Positions 16,022-25,437 of a DNA stretch of 64,000 bases are shown piece after piece (the first letter of the stretch is position 1; each line of letters opens with the position of its first letter). The notes under the pieces were generated by a model, which was given only the letters and a program-made list of their open reading frames with translations, had not been told where the DNA came from and ran no database searches. The translations under genes were made by a program, and so were the position numbers. The DNA is taken from the NCBI RefSeq assembly GCF_023715615.1, contig NZ_JAMBOM010000002.1, positions 62,001 to 126,000 of the forward strand, read 5' to 3'. The DNA is from Sporosarcina aquimarina. GTDB taxonomy: Bacteria > Bacillota > Bacilli > Bacillales_A > Planococcaceae.

Positions 16022-17410
16022 TTATTCCCCCTTTGTCCCACCAACGGTAATTTCACTGACACGCAACATGGGTTGACCGACATTTACGGGGAGACTACCA
16101 CTGACAGACCCACACATCCCAGCACCATGCGCCAAATTGTTGCCGACTTTATCGACAAGTTGTAACGTTTTCGCACCATTCCCAATAAGAGTTGCACCAC
16201 GAATAGGTCGACCAATCTTGCCGTCTTTTACCAAGTACGCTTCAGCAACGGCAAAGTTGTAATCACCTGTTGCTGGGTTCACTTGACCGCCCCCCATATA
16301 TTTCGCGTAAATCCCATTCTCAGTAGACGCGATGATTTCTTCAGGAGTCGATTCTCCAGGTGCGATATACGTGTTCGTCATCCGTGAAGTTGGATTAAAA
16401 CGATATGATTGGCGACGAGAAGAGCCAGTCGCTTCCGCATTCATGCGACGTGCATTGAATTTATCGATCATATACCCTTTTAAGATTCCATTTTCAATCA
16501 ATACATTTTTACGTGTTCTTTCTCCTTCATCGTCAATTGTCAGAGAGCCCCACTCATTCGGGAGCGTTCCATCATCGATATAAGTTACGATATCAGGTGC
16601 AACCTTTTCACCGATACGATTCGCGAATACAGAGGTGTTCTTCGCAACCGATGTCGCCTCAAGTCCATGTCCGCAAGCTTCATGGAAAATCACACCACCA
16701 AATTCATTGTCGATGATCACCGGGAACTTTCCACTTGGACACTCATCCGCACCAAGCATCGTCACGGCAATACGTGACGCCTCTCCTGCGTAATGATGAA
16801 GATCCAGATTCTCGATGAATTCAAAACCAGCATGTGCTCCCGGACCGTAGAACCCACTCTGCATTTCCACACCATCCGATGCTGTCGATTGAATGGCAAG
16901 TCGTGAATGGACACGTTTATCCTCTACGAACTTTCCTTCCGAGTTGGCGATTAAGACATTCTGTTCCTCATCGACATAACGTATTCCCACTTGGCGGATG
17001 CGCTCGTCATAATTTCTAGCAATTCCGTTCGCCTTTCTCATTACCGCTACTTTACGCGCATGCTCTACGGTTTGCGGAAGTTGAGCAATCGTATGAATCG
17101 GTTTAATGATTTCCTTTTGTAAGGGATGGATGATCCCATTCCCTCCACCGCTAATTGCTAATGCAGCACGCTTCGCAGCCTCAAGCAGTCCTTCTTCTGT
17201 AAAGTCGGAGGTGTACGTATACACATTTTGAAGTCCAGAGAAAATTCGGATCCCAATTCCGAAGTCACGACCCGAAATACTTCTTTCAACCTTATCACTT
17301 TGCAACTCAATTGAATTCACAAACTTGTCTTCTATGAAAACCTCTGAAAAATCACCGCCAGTCGATAACGCGGCTTCCAATACATTTTCTATAATGGACT
17401 GTTTAATCAT
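16022..17410 (-). CDS. tldD: TldD zinc metalloprotease
   Basis: A 462-residue catalytic subunit of the TldD/TldE protease. The zinc motif HEACGH (HExxxH, residues 243-248) lies in the family block FHEACGHGLEATSVAKN. The C-terminal block GDYNFAVAEAYLVKDGKIG and the glycine-rich LIGNGAKTLQ are also typical. The ATG at 17410 (MIKQSII) is chosen because AAGGGGG is 7 nt upstream; an ATG six codons earlier overlaps that site. It is followed directly by tldE. No peptide-precursor gene is seen beside the pair. Confidence 0.94.
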   Translation of the reverse strand: MIKQSIIENVLEAALSTGGDFSEVFIEDKFVNSIELQSDKVERSISGRDFGIGIRIFSGLQNVYTYTSDFTEEGLLEAAKRAALAISGGGNGIIHPLQKEIIKPIHTIAQLPQTVEHARKVAVMRKANGIARNYDERIRQVGIRYVDEEQNVLIANSEGKFVEDKRVHSRLAIQSTASDGVEMQSGFYGPGAHAGFEFIENLDLHHYAGEASRIAVTMLGADECPSGKFPVIIDNEFGGVIFHEACGHGLEATSVAKNTSVFANRIGEKVAPDIVTYIDDGTLPNEWGSLTIDDEGERTRKNVLIENGILKGYMIDKFNARRMNAEATGSSRRQSYRFNPTSRMTNTYIAPGESTPEEIIASTENGIYAKYMGGGQVNPATGDYNFAVAEAYLVKDGKIGRPIRGATLIGNGAKTLQLVDKVGNNLAHGAGMCGSVSGSLPVNVGQPMLRVSEITVGGTKGE

Positions 17411-17735
17411 TTCCCATTCCCCCTTCATATGGATTATAACCTATATTTTGTTAGAATACATTGATTTAGCGAACTATTCAGTTTTATATTCAAACACTTT
17501 AAGGGCCATGCAGAATTATCTTCCTATAAATCAGCAAAGCACTTATAATCCACGCGAAAATGGCCGCCTTAAATCTAGGCAGCTTTTTATCTTATTCTCA
17601 TGACTGTGTTAATATTCATAAAAGATTACGCGCGTAGTCAATCTACTAATACACGGACGAGAGATGAGATTCTTTTTAGATATTCAAGTTATCGTTTATA
17701 CTTAGAGTCATAAATTCGCTATGGAGGATTAGACG

Positions 17736-18032
17736 ATGGAATTTAAAAATATTGATGAACAAGTCATTCAGAAGTATAAAGAAGATGAAACGCTTATGGT
17801 TCGCCTTTTTGTACAATGGTGTGCTAATTATGACCTTGACCCACGGATTCTCTATCAAAGAGCTTACCCAGCCCAACCGGTAAATGGTCGATTAGAGGAA
17901 GTCATTGAAAGTGATGATGGATTTGACGAACTTCACATCGACAACGAAACGTTGCTAGATGTTCTCCAAATGTTCGGGAATGACGACCTGGCATTTGTAG
18001 TGGCGGATGAAATTCAGCGTTCGAAAAAGTGA
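17736..18032 (+). CDS. Conserved hypothetical protein (98 aa)
   Basis: A 98-residue acidic cytoplasmic protein with GGAGG 8 nt before the ATG. It reads as an all-alpha protein (MVRLFVQWCANYDLDPRIL, then ETLLDVLQMFGNDDLAFV) and has no membrane segment or known motif. It appears to be a small conserved Bacillales protein, but I cannot name the family. The gap between tldD and this gene (17411-17735) contains nothing recognisable beyond promoter-like AT-rich sequence. Confidence 0.7.
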   Translation: MEFKNIDEQVIQKYKEDETLMVRLFVQWCANYDLDPRILYQRAYPAQPVNGRLEEVIESDDGFDELHIDNETLLDVLQMFGNDDLAFVVADEIQRSKK

Positions 18033-18064
18033 GTTGTGCTTACAGATAAGAATAGTTAATAAAA

Positions 18065-18129
18065 GGCATGCTGTGCACCTAACTTTCATATTTGTTTACC
18101 CATTCATGATTGTTTCCTACACAGCTACC
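18065..18129. repeat. Family-1 palindromic repeat
   Basis: A 65-nt imperfect palindrome with outer arms GCTGTGCACC / CTACACAGCTACC and inner blocks AACTTTCATATTTGTTTA and CATTCATGATTGTTT. Close relatives lie at 48508, 49555, 50049 and 56803, with a shortened version at 40031. It falls between the convergent genes 17736-18032 (+) and 18154-18471 (-). Confidence 0.7.
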
Positions 18130-18153
18130 TTTCATTATTCCCCGTAAAAGTTC

Positions 18154-18471
18154 TCACTTGGCCTTTAGACTATATAGGATTAGTAAAACCCCAGCAAACA
18201 GACAGACCATCCTTGTCAAAGAAATCTTTTCAGTGAGTCCACTCAGTGCAATCCCCGTTGTAACAACCAATATCACTGGGCCCACTAAAGCGAGCAAGCT
18301 GTTAATGTAGAAAGCCTTCTCCAAATCATTAAACTTGTACATTAATGCAGCAGCTGATATTTCTATACTCCCTGAAATCACCCGTAACAAAATGATGAAA
18401 AGTAAAGCCCTTTCAATAACTGTGATCACATCCTTGGCAGTATTCACACTAAGTATATGCAACCTGACCAT
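18154..18471 (-). CDS. YqhV-like (DUF2619) membrane protein
   Basis: Up to 105 residues from ATG 18471, with three or four hydrophobic segments. The pattern SGSIEISAAALMYKFNDLEKAF, then SLLALVGPVILVVTT and a final short helix, resembles YqhV of Bacillus (DUF2619), a small membrane protein of unknown role. Translation probably starts at one of the in-frame GTG codons downstream of 18471, since no clear ribosome binding site precedes the ATG; the family is about 90-95 residues long. Confidence 0.6.
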   Translation of the reverse strand: MVRLHILSVNTAKDVITVIERALLFIILLRVISGSIEISAAALMYKFNDLEKAFYINSLLALVGPVILVVTTGIALSGLTEKISLTRMVCLFAGVLLILYSLKAK

Positions 18472-18597
18472 GCATTATTTGAAAGAGCATCCAGTGTGTA
18501 ACTTGGAGACAATTCTGAGTGGTGTCTTGATTTGAATGTCTGCAAACCGAACTTTCATTAGTATTTCGAGAATCTGCAACTTTTAATATAATGGAAA

Positions 18598-18742
18598 TTA
18601 ATTAACAATTTCAACCACTTCTATTTTCCCATTAATCAGCATCTCAGGAAGCTCACTTTTACATTGCCATTCCAATACGCTCTTGCTAGTTCAATTTTTT
18701 GAACAAAAGCAACGCCATCTGGTTTCGATAAAAGTCCTCCGT
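18598..18742 (-). pseudogene. Decayed small ORF, unknown family
   Basis: In the 381-bp gap between two minus-strand genes, one frame reads KPDGVAFVQKIELARAY followed by WNGNVK. After a one- or two-base shift the next frame continues as SELPEMLINGKIEVVEIVN and stops at TAA 18598-18600. The residue mix suggests an eroded gene end. No start codon or binding site is intact and no family is recognised. The rest of the gap shows nothing. Confidence 0.3.
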
Positions 18743-18852
18743 CCTCCTACGAAATATTTCCTAACAACTCGCCTATCTTTTAGCTTCAAAACATTATATT
18801 TCAAAATTCAGACACCCAAACTAATTATAAAAGCGTGGGATCTCCACGCTGA

Positions 18853-19200
18853 TCATTGCCTTTTTTTCAATTGTAAATTCCCTTTATTGAACATAAGAAG
18901 TCCATTCGCCCGCTCATAAAGAGCATATATTGGATACAGCAGACCAAGGAATACGATAGCTGTAGGCATTTTTTCAATAATCGGTATAACGCTAGACAAT
19001 AAGGAAATGATTAGTTCCGTTAAGAATATAAATAACGGAATGATTGCAATTACACCCACTATTAGAAATGGGGTTACTTTTGTCTCTTTTAATTTGGCTT
19101 GGCAGTACGGACACTTCATAGTAAAAGGTGACGAAAAATCCTCGAAATCCTCGAGGGTAATGGCTTTTTGACAGTTCGGACAAGGTACTGATGTTTTCAT
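18853..19200 (-). CDS. Zinc-ribbon membrane protein
   Basis: A 115-residue protein with an N-terminal zinc ribbon: CPNC at residues 7-10 and CPYC about 20 residues later. Two membrane segments follow (about 45-68 and 77-92), with a basic tail. AAGGAG lies 7 nt before the ATG. Such CxxC-x(n)-CxxC membrane proteins are common in Bacillales, but their role is unknown. It appears monocistronic. Confidence 0.75.
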   Translation of the reverse strand: MKTSVPCPNCQKAITLEDFEDFSSPFTMKCPYCQAKLKETKVTPFLIVGVIAIIPLFIFLTELIISLLSSVIPIIEKMPTAIVFLGLLYPIYALYERANGLLMFNKGNLQLKKRQ

Positions 19201-19407
19201 ACTAATCTCCTTACACTTAACAATTTAGCTTAGTATAATTGAGAGTTTGCTATCTTGTAAATAGGAAATATAAACCAAAAAAGTCTCGCGAAGGTGCCAG
19301 TTTGTCCAAATAATATGTCGTATGCAATTTGAATTACAGCTTACTATTGAGGGATCGATTAAAACTTTTTAAAGCATTGACCACCCTTTTCAGGAACCTT
19401 TCACTTA

Positions 19408-19725
19408 TTATCCCTCATGCTTTTTCATCAAATTAAAACGTTCCACACGGTCTTCAAACCCCGCATCCATCAAAGCGTCAACTTCGATTTTGCCGAACAA
19501 ATCGAAATGGGGATAGTCTTTTTTGTAGTCAATCCACTCAGGCTTTAGCCCGTACGCTTCTCCCCATTCAATCAATCTATCAAGATTCGCGCAACCTACC
19601 TTCGTTACTGTCTTACAATCAGGAAAACGATCATCGAGCCAGTAATGGGTGAGAAATGCAAGCTCTCCGGCACGGACCGCCTCTTTCCAAGCTGTCAATT
19701 CTGTACGATTAGTTCCAAACGCCAT
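19408..19725 (-). CDS. YneQ-like conserved protein
   Basis: A 105-residue soluble protein if started at ATG 19725 (MAFGTNRTELTAWK), which has GAGGG 8 nt upstream; the open frame begins earlier without a site. The sequence AFLTHYWLDDRFPDCKTVTKVGC, split here as AFLTHYWLDDRF and TVTKVGC, and the later DYPHFDLFG resemble the Bacillus YneQ family (from memory). The conserved aromatic and acidic residues suggest an enzyme-like fold, but the function is unknown. Confidence 0.65.
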   Translation of the reverse strand: MAFGTNRTELTAWKEAVRAGELAFLTHYWLDDRFPDCKTVTKVGCANLDRLIEWGEAYGLKPEWIDYKKDYPHFDLFGKIEVDALMDAGFEDRVERFNLMKKHEG

Positions 19726-19859
19726 AAGTCTGACCCTCACTGATTTCCATTTCTTTTTTACTGATATACATATTATCACCTCTGGTATCCATTATACAAA
19801 ACAGGTAGGTCTATTGCAGTTTGATGCACTTTTCAATAAGAAATTCCATCTCATCCCAT

Positions 19860-19890
19860 AAAAAAAACGTCGGCTCATCACCGACGTTTT
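19860..19890 (-). terminator. Terminator of the first SLH gene
   Basis: AAAACGTCGG (19864-19873) and CCGACGTTTT (19881-19890) enclose the loop CTCATCA. On the minus strand a run of eight T follows. A diverged copy follows the second SLH gene, showing that the terminator was duplicated with the gene. Confidence 0.9.
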
Positions 19891-19899
19891 GACGCTCCT

Positions 19900-20982
19900 T
19901 TATTGTATGGACTTCAATTCACTTGTCAGTTTACCAGTAGGGTCAACCGTCTTCACATGACCTATCCCTTTGACAAAATAGCTTTTAAATCCTTTATCGC
20001 TCACTTCTACAGCATTGGTGAATGTTTTATATGGTGTTTTTATTGTTTTATTAACTCCTGTAATTTTAATAGTATCAGTTTCAGATAGACCATAGCCACT
20101 CCAAGACGTCCCTACCTTCACAGGATACTTTAGTGCTATTTCATAGTTAGAGAACGGATAAGATTCAATCAACATCTCATCTGTTTCTTCTTGCCGAATA
20201 TACCAGATATCTCCAGATTTTGGACCTTGAATCACCCAGAAGAAACCAGCATAGTGAAGTTCACCAAATTGCCCCATCGTTTTTTTGTACTCCATACGGA
20301 TATCCCCATTTGGAGAGCTGAATACATATTTCTTCGTCATACCTCGAGCATAGCCATCTTTTTTGACCGTTCTTTGTTTGTATTCAGGGCTAAGACCCCG
20401 TGCTAGGAACGCAGAAAATTGTTCCCGAGTCACTTTGCTAGCCGGACGGAATGTACCATCTGAATAACCAGTTGTAATGAAGTCCCCTGCTATATTTCGA
20501 ATAGAAGAATATGCTTTCATCTGTTCACCAACATCTTTGAACTCTCGAGCCGATCCTGTTTCTATATCAAATGCACGCGCTAAAAATATTGCCATATCGC
20601 CTCGTGTGATGTACTCATTCGGACGAAACGTTCGATCTGCATAGCCAGAAATAATCCCATAGACGGCAGCTTCTGAAATATATCCACTTGCTCCGTTTTT
20701 TGCAGTGACATCTGTAAAACGAGTTGTTCGTGGTCTTCCATCATAGCCAAGCATACGACCAATCATAATCGCAGCTTCGCCTCGTGTGACATTACGCTTC
20801 GGTTGAAACTTCCCATTGGAATAGCCGCTAATAATCCCTTTATTTACTAAATACTGAATCTCATCATGGAATCGATTGTTCTTTGGAACATCCGGAAAAC
20901 TAGTTGCCGCTGCGGCTGCTGGTTGTACGGCTATAATACATACAATTCCCCATAAAACTAAAAATGATAGAATTCTTTTCAT
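19900..20982 (-). CDS. SLH-domain cell-surface protein A
   Basis: A 360-residue secreted protein. The signal peptide (residues 1-25) ends in a run of Ala; three S-layer-homology domains follow. They begin FPDVPKNNRF (about 29), FTDVTAKNG (about 88) and FKDVGEQM (about 148), each with the GYSDGTFRP-type loop and a TR(G/E) motif. SLH triplets bind pyruvylated secondary cell-wall polymer. The remaining 150 residues form a beta-rich C-terminal domain with an unknown ligand. A paralogue of the same layout lies at 23793-24866. Confidence 0.92.
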   Translation of the reverse strand: MKRILSFLVLWGIVCIIAVQPAAAAATSFPDVPKNNRFHDEIQYLVNKGIISGYSNGKFQPKRNVTRGEAAIMIGRMLGYDGRPRTTRFTDVTAKNGASGYISEAAVYGIISGYADRTFRPNEYITRGDMAIFLARAFDIETGSAREFKDVGEQMKAYSSIRNIAGDFITTGYSDGTFRPASKVTREQFSAFLARGLSPEYKQRTVKKDGYARGMTKKYVFSSPNGDIRMEYKKTMGQFGELHYAGFFWVIQGPKSGDIWYIRQEETDEMLIESYPFSNYEIALKYPVKVGTSWSGYGLSETDTIKITGVNKTIKTPYKTFTNAVEVSDKGFKSYFVKGIGHVKTVDPTGKLTSELKSIQ

Positions 20983-21559
20983 TGTACCTCTCCTTGTTAG
21001 TGTAAATGTAAGTTACTCTCTTGCTAGTGAGAACTCGTTCTATCTAGCTTATGGATAAGTTTACAATTCTATTACAATTTTATATTTAATACAGTTTCCT
21101 CTACTTATACAAGAAGCATCGCAGTGTGTGGTAGTTGTTCGTTAATCCCCAGGAACCTCTTTTTCAACTCTATCCCAATCTCAATAGCAACATAAAGTCG
21201 TTTTAATACTCTATAAATAAATTGGGATTTATATCGGTCACAGACGGTATTTTTCATCTCATCAAAAAGCCAGACCTGTTTTAAATGCGCCACAGATCTG
21301 GACTCTCTTGGTATTTGCATATTGGTAACTTACCCTCTACTTCTACTGTATCAAATACAGCTTGTTATGCCATGACCGCCTCAATCACAGCTACATTTTG
21401 TGATTTTTCACACACCGCGTACCCCTTTAAGATAAAAGTGAAAAGTTCTACAAGTAATCAATAAGTACTTGTAGAACTAACTTTCCTTTATAGTTTAATT
21501 TTCTAAGTTCGTTTTCGGGGAAAGGTTCTTGGCCAAGAAATAAGCAGTTGCCAAATTTC

Positions 21560-22198
21560 TTAAAACTTTTTGCTCCACTCATCCTCTTCTAAAATCACAC
21601 CATTTTCAGCAATATAACCAACGAAAACCATACCGTGTAGCAATTTCTCATTGTTTTTCAGAAATGATACAAATTCGTTGAACACCTTCTCATCAGTAGC
21701 ATTCTTTTTTCTTGGGATCGTCAAACGAATAGTTGCTTCCACATCGAAATCTTTATAGCTTTTAGGGTCATTAGGATCAATCCCTAATTCATTTCCAATC
21801 TCGTCATTAATGTAAACATGAGCATCCATGTTATCATCGAGATTCTCTGATAGAAAAGGCTGTATTTCTTTTTCTATTTCCTTTGACCACTTACTTGCAA
21901 TGTACGTATCTACCAATTTCTCAGTTTTATCATCAAAATAAATTAAAAAGTCAGTGTTCTCTTTTCTCGCTTTTGCAGCATATTCAAATCCGAAGTTTCC
22001 CATATTGTCGTACAAGGTATCATAGATTTCATAATTCCCATCAAAATTCTCCTTTAAATATTGCTCAGCCTGTCTTTTTATCTCTTCTTCTTTCTCTTTA
22101 TCCGGCTTCATACTTTGAAGAAAGGCGAATATTATTAGTACAATTCCTAAAATAATAATTCCTAACACAACACACGAAATTTTCAAAAATTTACGCAC
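21560..22198 (-). CDS. Hypothetical membrane-anchored protein
   Basis: A 212-residue protein with a GTG start and AGGGGGAT 4 nt upstream. One N-terminal membrane segment (residues 8-29) is followed by a charged helix (DKEKEEEIKRQAEQYLKENF) and an acidic extracytoplasmic domain of about 160 residues. The layout resembles small Bacillus proteins with an N-terminal anchor and a PepSY/DUF3139-like domain, but I cannot assign a family firmly. It lies between the two SLH paralogues. The gaps on each side (20983-21559 and 22199-22509) show no other supported gene. Confidence 0.7.
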   Translation of the reverse strand: MRKFLKISCVVLGIIILGIVLIIFAFLQSMKPDKEKEEEIKRQAEQYLKENFDGNYEIYDTLYDNMGNFGFEYAAKARKENTDFLIYFDDKTEKLVDTYIASKWSKEIEKEIQPFLSENLDDNMDAHVYINDEIGNELGIDPNDPKSYKDFDVEATIRLTIPRKKNATDEKVFNEFVSFLKNNEKLLHGMVFVGYIAENGVILEEDEWSKKF

Positions 22199-22509
22199 AT
22201 CTATCCCCCTATCTATACTTAAATATTGATGTCAGCTGTATATCCTAATAACATCTTTTCAATTATTATGATCTTGCCCCGGTGTTTAAAAGAGTACATT
22301 TTCATACTTCAGTAATACAGAAGAATTTTGACCTAGGAACGTCTGAAGATAAGTTTTCTCTTGCATCAACCCCAGCTTAAAAGTAAATGTTTTTGATAGC
22401 CTGTATTGGATGAATACTTTAGATTATTTATATCCACTAGTATGAAAATTAATTAGATACGAATCTTTCATGAGCGTTATAGGTACAGGTACCTTTAAGA
22501 CGTGACACT

Positions 22510-22686
22510 CTAATTCAGATTAAATAAGTCTGAAATTATTTCATCACTTTCTGGGGAGAACATAAATATTGAAAACGAAATACATAATAGTCCTACAACT
22601 ACGAAGCTCAATTTTCTCTTTCTAAATAGCCCTTTAACTACTAAGAAAAATCCCAGAAACATTATGAAGAAATACCAAAAACCCAT
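22510..22686 (-). CDS. Small membrane protein (58 aa)
   Basis: A 58-residue frame from ATG 22686, with AGAGGTGG 5 nt upstream, to TAG at 22510. The peptide has two hydrophobic segments (GFWYFFIMFLGFFLVV and FVVVGLLCISFSIFMF) separated by RKRK, and an acidic tail (SPESDEIISDLF). Binding site, start, topology and stop all fit a real gene, although it is below usual length cut-offs. No family is recognised. Confidence 0.6.
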   Translation of the reverse strand: MGFWYFFIMFLGFFLVVKGLFRKRKLSFVVVGLLCISFSIFMFSPESDEIISDLFNLN

Positions 22687-22849
22687 AATTCCACCTCTTT
22701 TCTCTTTATGACGTTATATTTTATTAAAAGTTCATCGTTTTCAGTTTTATTAAGGTGAAACATTTTTATTATTTGTACACATCGTCATCTGTCTAATAGA
22801 AAGCGCAGGACCACCTGTGTAACTGCAATCGTTTTCCGAATTATTGCTG

Positions 22850-23034
22850 TTAACCATTTTTGCGTTCTACATACTTCCAAACATAAAATAGTAGTAATAT
22901 TCCAAAAAGAGTAATATACCCTATACTGAGAATCTTAACAAACCAGATACTGAATCCAAAGATGATTGCACAAACTATATATGCCATCCAAACACTGATG
23001 GTTAAAATAAAAAAGCTGGACGTCTTTTATTCAC
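22850..23034 (-). pseudogene. Small membrane protein with a 1-nt frameshift
   Basis: A GTG at 23034 is preceded by GAGGGGGAGTA, a strong binding site, and opens VNKRRPAFLF before meeting a stop in a T-rich tract. Shifting by one base restores LTISVWMAYIVCAIIF and a second segment, ending VWKYVERKNG and TAA at 22850. The joined product would be a 61-residue two-segment membrane protein. Loss of one T in the run near 23003 explains the break. This could be decay or a homopolymer sequencing error. Confidence 0.5.
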
Positions 23035-23172
23035 ACTACTCCCCCTCTAGAGCTTACCAACTATTTGTACGAAAAAAAGCAATAAAAGAGTTCACAACCT
23101 CGGATTATTACTGGAAATGCACAGATCCAAAATTAAAAACCGTGTGCAACTATGTAAGATCCTTTTAGCTGT

Positions 23173-23640
23173 TTACTTTCCACAGACATACCGCATCCTC
23201 ATAAACTCAAATCGACTACCATTTGTATCTTGCATGAACGTCCCTGTTGTTTCAAAACCTGCTTTTATGTATAGCTTTATTGCTCTTTCATTAAAAGTGG
23301 CAACTGATAACGTAATATTTTCTGGGTTATACTTTGATATTGCGTAGTTTAGACCGGATTTGAGAAAATCCAATCCCAAACCCCTTCCCGTTAGTTCAGG
23401 TTTCATTCCCAATCCAATTTCAACAGAACCAGTTTCATATTCAAAACAAAAAAACCCAATTTCTTCCTCGTCTAATCTAACTGAAAAGTATTTCTCTCCG
23501 CGTTCTTGAGGAGCCAAAAATTCAGCTAAATCTTCTTCATCAGCCGCAATATCATAAAAAGAATATTTGCCTTCATAGTGCCAGTTTGAAGCAATATTTT
23601 CTGCTTGTTTTTGTGACATTTTGCTAAAAATATAATTCAT
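23173..23640 (-). CDS. GNAT-family N-acetyltransferase
   Basis: A 155-residue acetyltransferase if started at ATG 23640 (MNYIFSKMS), where GGAGAAG lies 7 nt upstream. GNAT features are the strand SVEIGLGMKPELTGRGLGLDF, quoted here as GLGMKPEL and TGRGLGLDF (the acetyl-CoA binding loop Q/RxxGxG/A), then NITLSVATFNERAIKLYIKAGF, seen as FNERAIKLY and KAGFETTG. The acceptor is unknown; relatives of this subtype modify ribosomal proteins or antibiotics. Confidence 0.88.
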   Translation of the reverse strand: MNYIFSKMSQKQAENIASNWHYEGKYSFYDIAADEEDLAEFLAPQERGEKYFSVRLDEEEIGFFCFEYETGSVEIGLGMKPELTGRGLGLDFLKSGLNYAISKYNPENITLSVATFNERAIKLYIKAGFETTGTFMQDTNGSRFEFMRMRYVCGK

Positions 23641-23754
23641 GATCACTTCTCCAATCCGATCCAACTTCTCTAGTATAGGTTTTGGATACACTTAAACACG
23701 CTACCTGACAGGTAGAAAAAATGACTTTACTGCAGTATGCATCCATCAATATTA

Positions 23755-23784
23755 AAAGAACGCCGGCTCATCACCGACGTTTAA
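23755..23784 (-). terminator. Terminator of the second SLH gene
   Basis: GCCGG (23762-23766) pairs with CCGAC around the loop CTCATCA. The hairpin is clearly related to that at 19860-19890 but more diverged. Confidence 0.7.
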
Positions 23785-23792
23785 ACATTCTC

Positions 23793-24866
23793 TTATTGAA
23801 TGGACTTCAATTCACTTACCAGTTTACCAGTAGAGTCAACCGTCTTCACTTGACCTACGCCTTTGACATAGTAAAGTTTAAATCCATTCACGGTCACTTC
23901 TACAGCATTCGTGAATGTTTTGTATGGCGTTTTTACTGTTTTATTAATGCCTGTAATTTTAGACATATCACTTGGTGATGGTCCTATCCAAGATTTTCCT
24001 ACCTCTACAGGATACTTTAGGTCTGTGTAGTACTCGGAGAACAGATAAGATTCAATCAGCTTTTCATCCGTTTCTTCTTGCTGTAAGTAAGAGATGTCTC
24101 CAGATTTTGGACCTTCACTCACCCAGAAGAACCCAGTGTAGTGAACCTCAGCAAATTTCCCCGTCGTTTTTTTGTATTCCATGCGGATATCTCCATTTGG
24201 AGAGGTGAATACATATTTCTTTGTCATATCACGAGAATAACCATCTTTTTTAACCGTTCTTTGTTTATATTCGGAGGAAAGACCTCGTGCTAGAAAAGCA
24301 GAAAACTGTTCTCGAGACACTTTGCTAGCCGGACGGAATGTACCATCAGAATAACCTGTTGTGATAAAGTCCCCTGCAATTCCTCGAATCGAAGAATAGG
24401 CTTTCATCTGTTCACTAACATCTGTAAACACCCGAATCGTACCTGTTTCTATTTCAAATGCACGTGCTAAAATAATCGCCATATCGCCTCGTGAAATGTA
24501 CTCATTCGGACGGAATGTGCGATCTGGGTAGCCAGAAATAACCTTATAGACGGCAGCTTCCGAAATATAGCCACTTGCTCCATTTTGCGCAGTGACATCT
24601 GTAAACCGCGTATCACGTGGTCTTCCATCATAGCCTAACATGCGGCCGATCATAATCGCTGCTTCTGCTCGAGTGACATTACGTTTTGGTTGAAACTTCC
24701 CATTGGAATAGCCGCTAGTGATTTTTTTATTCACTAAGTATTGAATTTCATCATGAAATCGATTGTTTTTTGGAACATCAGGGAAACTAGTTGCCGCGGC
24801 TGCTGGTTGCACAGCTATTATACAAGCTATTCCCCATATAGCTAAAAATGTTAGTATTTTCTTCAT
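23793..24866 (-). CDS. SLH-domain cell-surface protein B
   Basis: A 357-residue paralogue of the protein encoded at 19900-20982, with the same signal peptide (ending in Ala-Ala-Ala), three SLH domains starting FPDVPKNNRF, FTDVTAQNG and FTDVSEQM, and a similar C-terminal domain. The SLH part is almost identical between the two. The C-terminal half has diverged more (for example SPSDMSKITG against GLSETDTIKITG), suggesting different ligands on the same wall anchor. The copies are separated by 2.8 kb of unrelated small genes. The 570-bp gap upstream (24867-25437) holds no gene. Confidence 0.92.
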   Translation of the reverse strand: MKKILTFLAIWGIACIIAVQPAAAATSFPDVPKNNRFHDEIQYLVNKKITSGYSNGKFQPKRNVTRAEAAIMIGRMLGYDGRPRDTRFTDVTAQNGASGYISEAAVYKVISGYPDRTFRPNEYISRGDMAIILARAFEIETGTIRVFTDVSEQMKAYSSIRGIAGDFITTGYSDGTFRPASKVSREQFSAFLARGLSSEYKQRTVKKDGYSRDMTKKYVFTSPNGDIRMEYKKTTGKFAEVHYTGFFWVSEGPKSGDISYLQQEETDEKLIESYLFSEYYTDLKYPVEVGKSWIGPSPSDMSKITGINKTVKTPYKTFTNAVEVTVNGFKLYYVKGVGQVKTVDSTGKLVSELKSIQ

Positions 24867-25263
24867 TGTTTTTCTCCTTGTTTGTGTCTATTTAAGTTAG
24901 TTAGTTTCTTGCTCATGACGAATGAATCTATCCAGTTGATAGACTAGTTTTCAAAAATACATCGATTCATTACTTTCACAAATTAATGTCAACATTTTGC
25001 AACTACTTCTTTTGCTGGATGTTTTTCATAGATCACTTCCCCTTCGATGTCCATTCACTTGAGTGCCCTTCAAAATAATGATTCGAATCACCGCTTTGAA
25101 TCTCCTCATAAATTGACTTACAAACCAGCTATGAAACGTTTCATCTTAAAGTACAATGAAATAGTTCTTACACGTTAATGAATTAGCGCTATAACAGTAA
25201 ATAATTGAAAACTACAAAATTCATAATCGATAGATTTATGAACACGTGGCTCTATGTCTTCTA

Positions 25264-25299
25264 TATCCACATCTTACCAGAAACGACTAGCTGTCACAA
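25264..25299 (-). promoter_or_regulatory. Repeated promoter-like block, copy 1
   Basis: On the minus strand TTGTGA and TAAGAT are 17 bp apart (25294-25299 and 25271-25276). The 17-mer TATCCACATCTTACCAG (25264-25280) is identical to one at 58855-58871, where the same -35/-10 spacing sits just upstream of the helicase gene. Here the next minus-strand gene starts about 400 bp away. Confidence 0.45.
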
Positions 25300-25437
25300 T
25301 ATAATATAAATTACCACCAGGTTATTTTCACAGTAATAATTAATCGTTTGTAATAGCATTAATCGATGAAACCTAGTGATCACGGACGCCACTATCCCAT
25401 TCCTATGTTAAAATAGGAGTGTTGGAGGTAAGATTAT

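Noticed and set aside
21105..21320. A 71-codon minus-strand frame between SLH protein A and the anchored protein gene
   Set aside because: No ribosome binding site precedes its ATG, no family is recognised, and the region is AT-rich; it cannot be supported as a gene.
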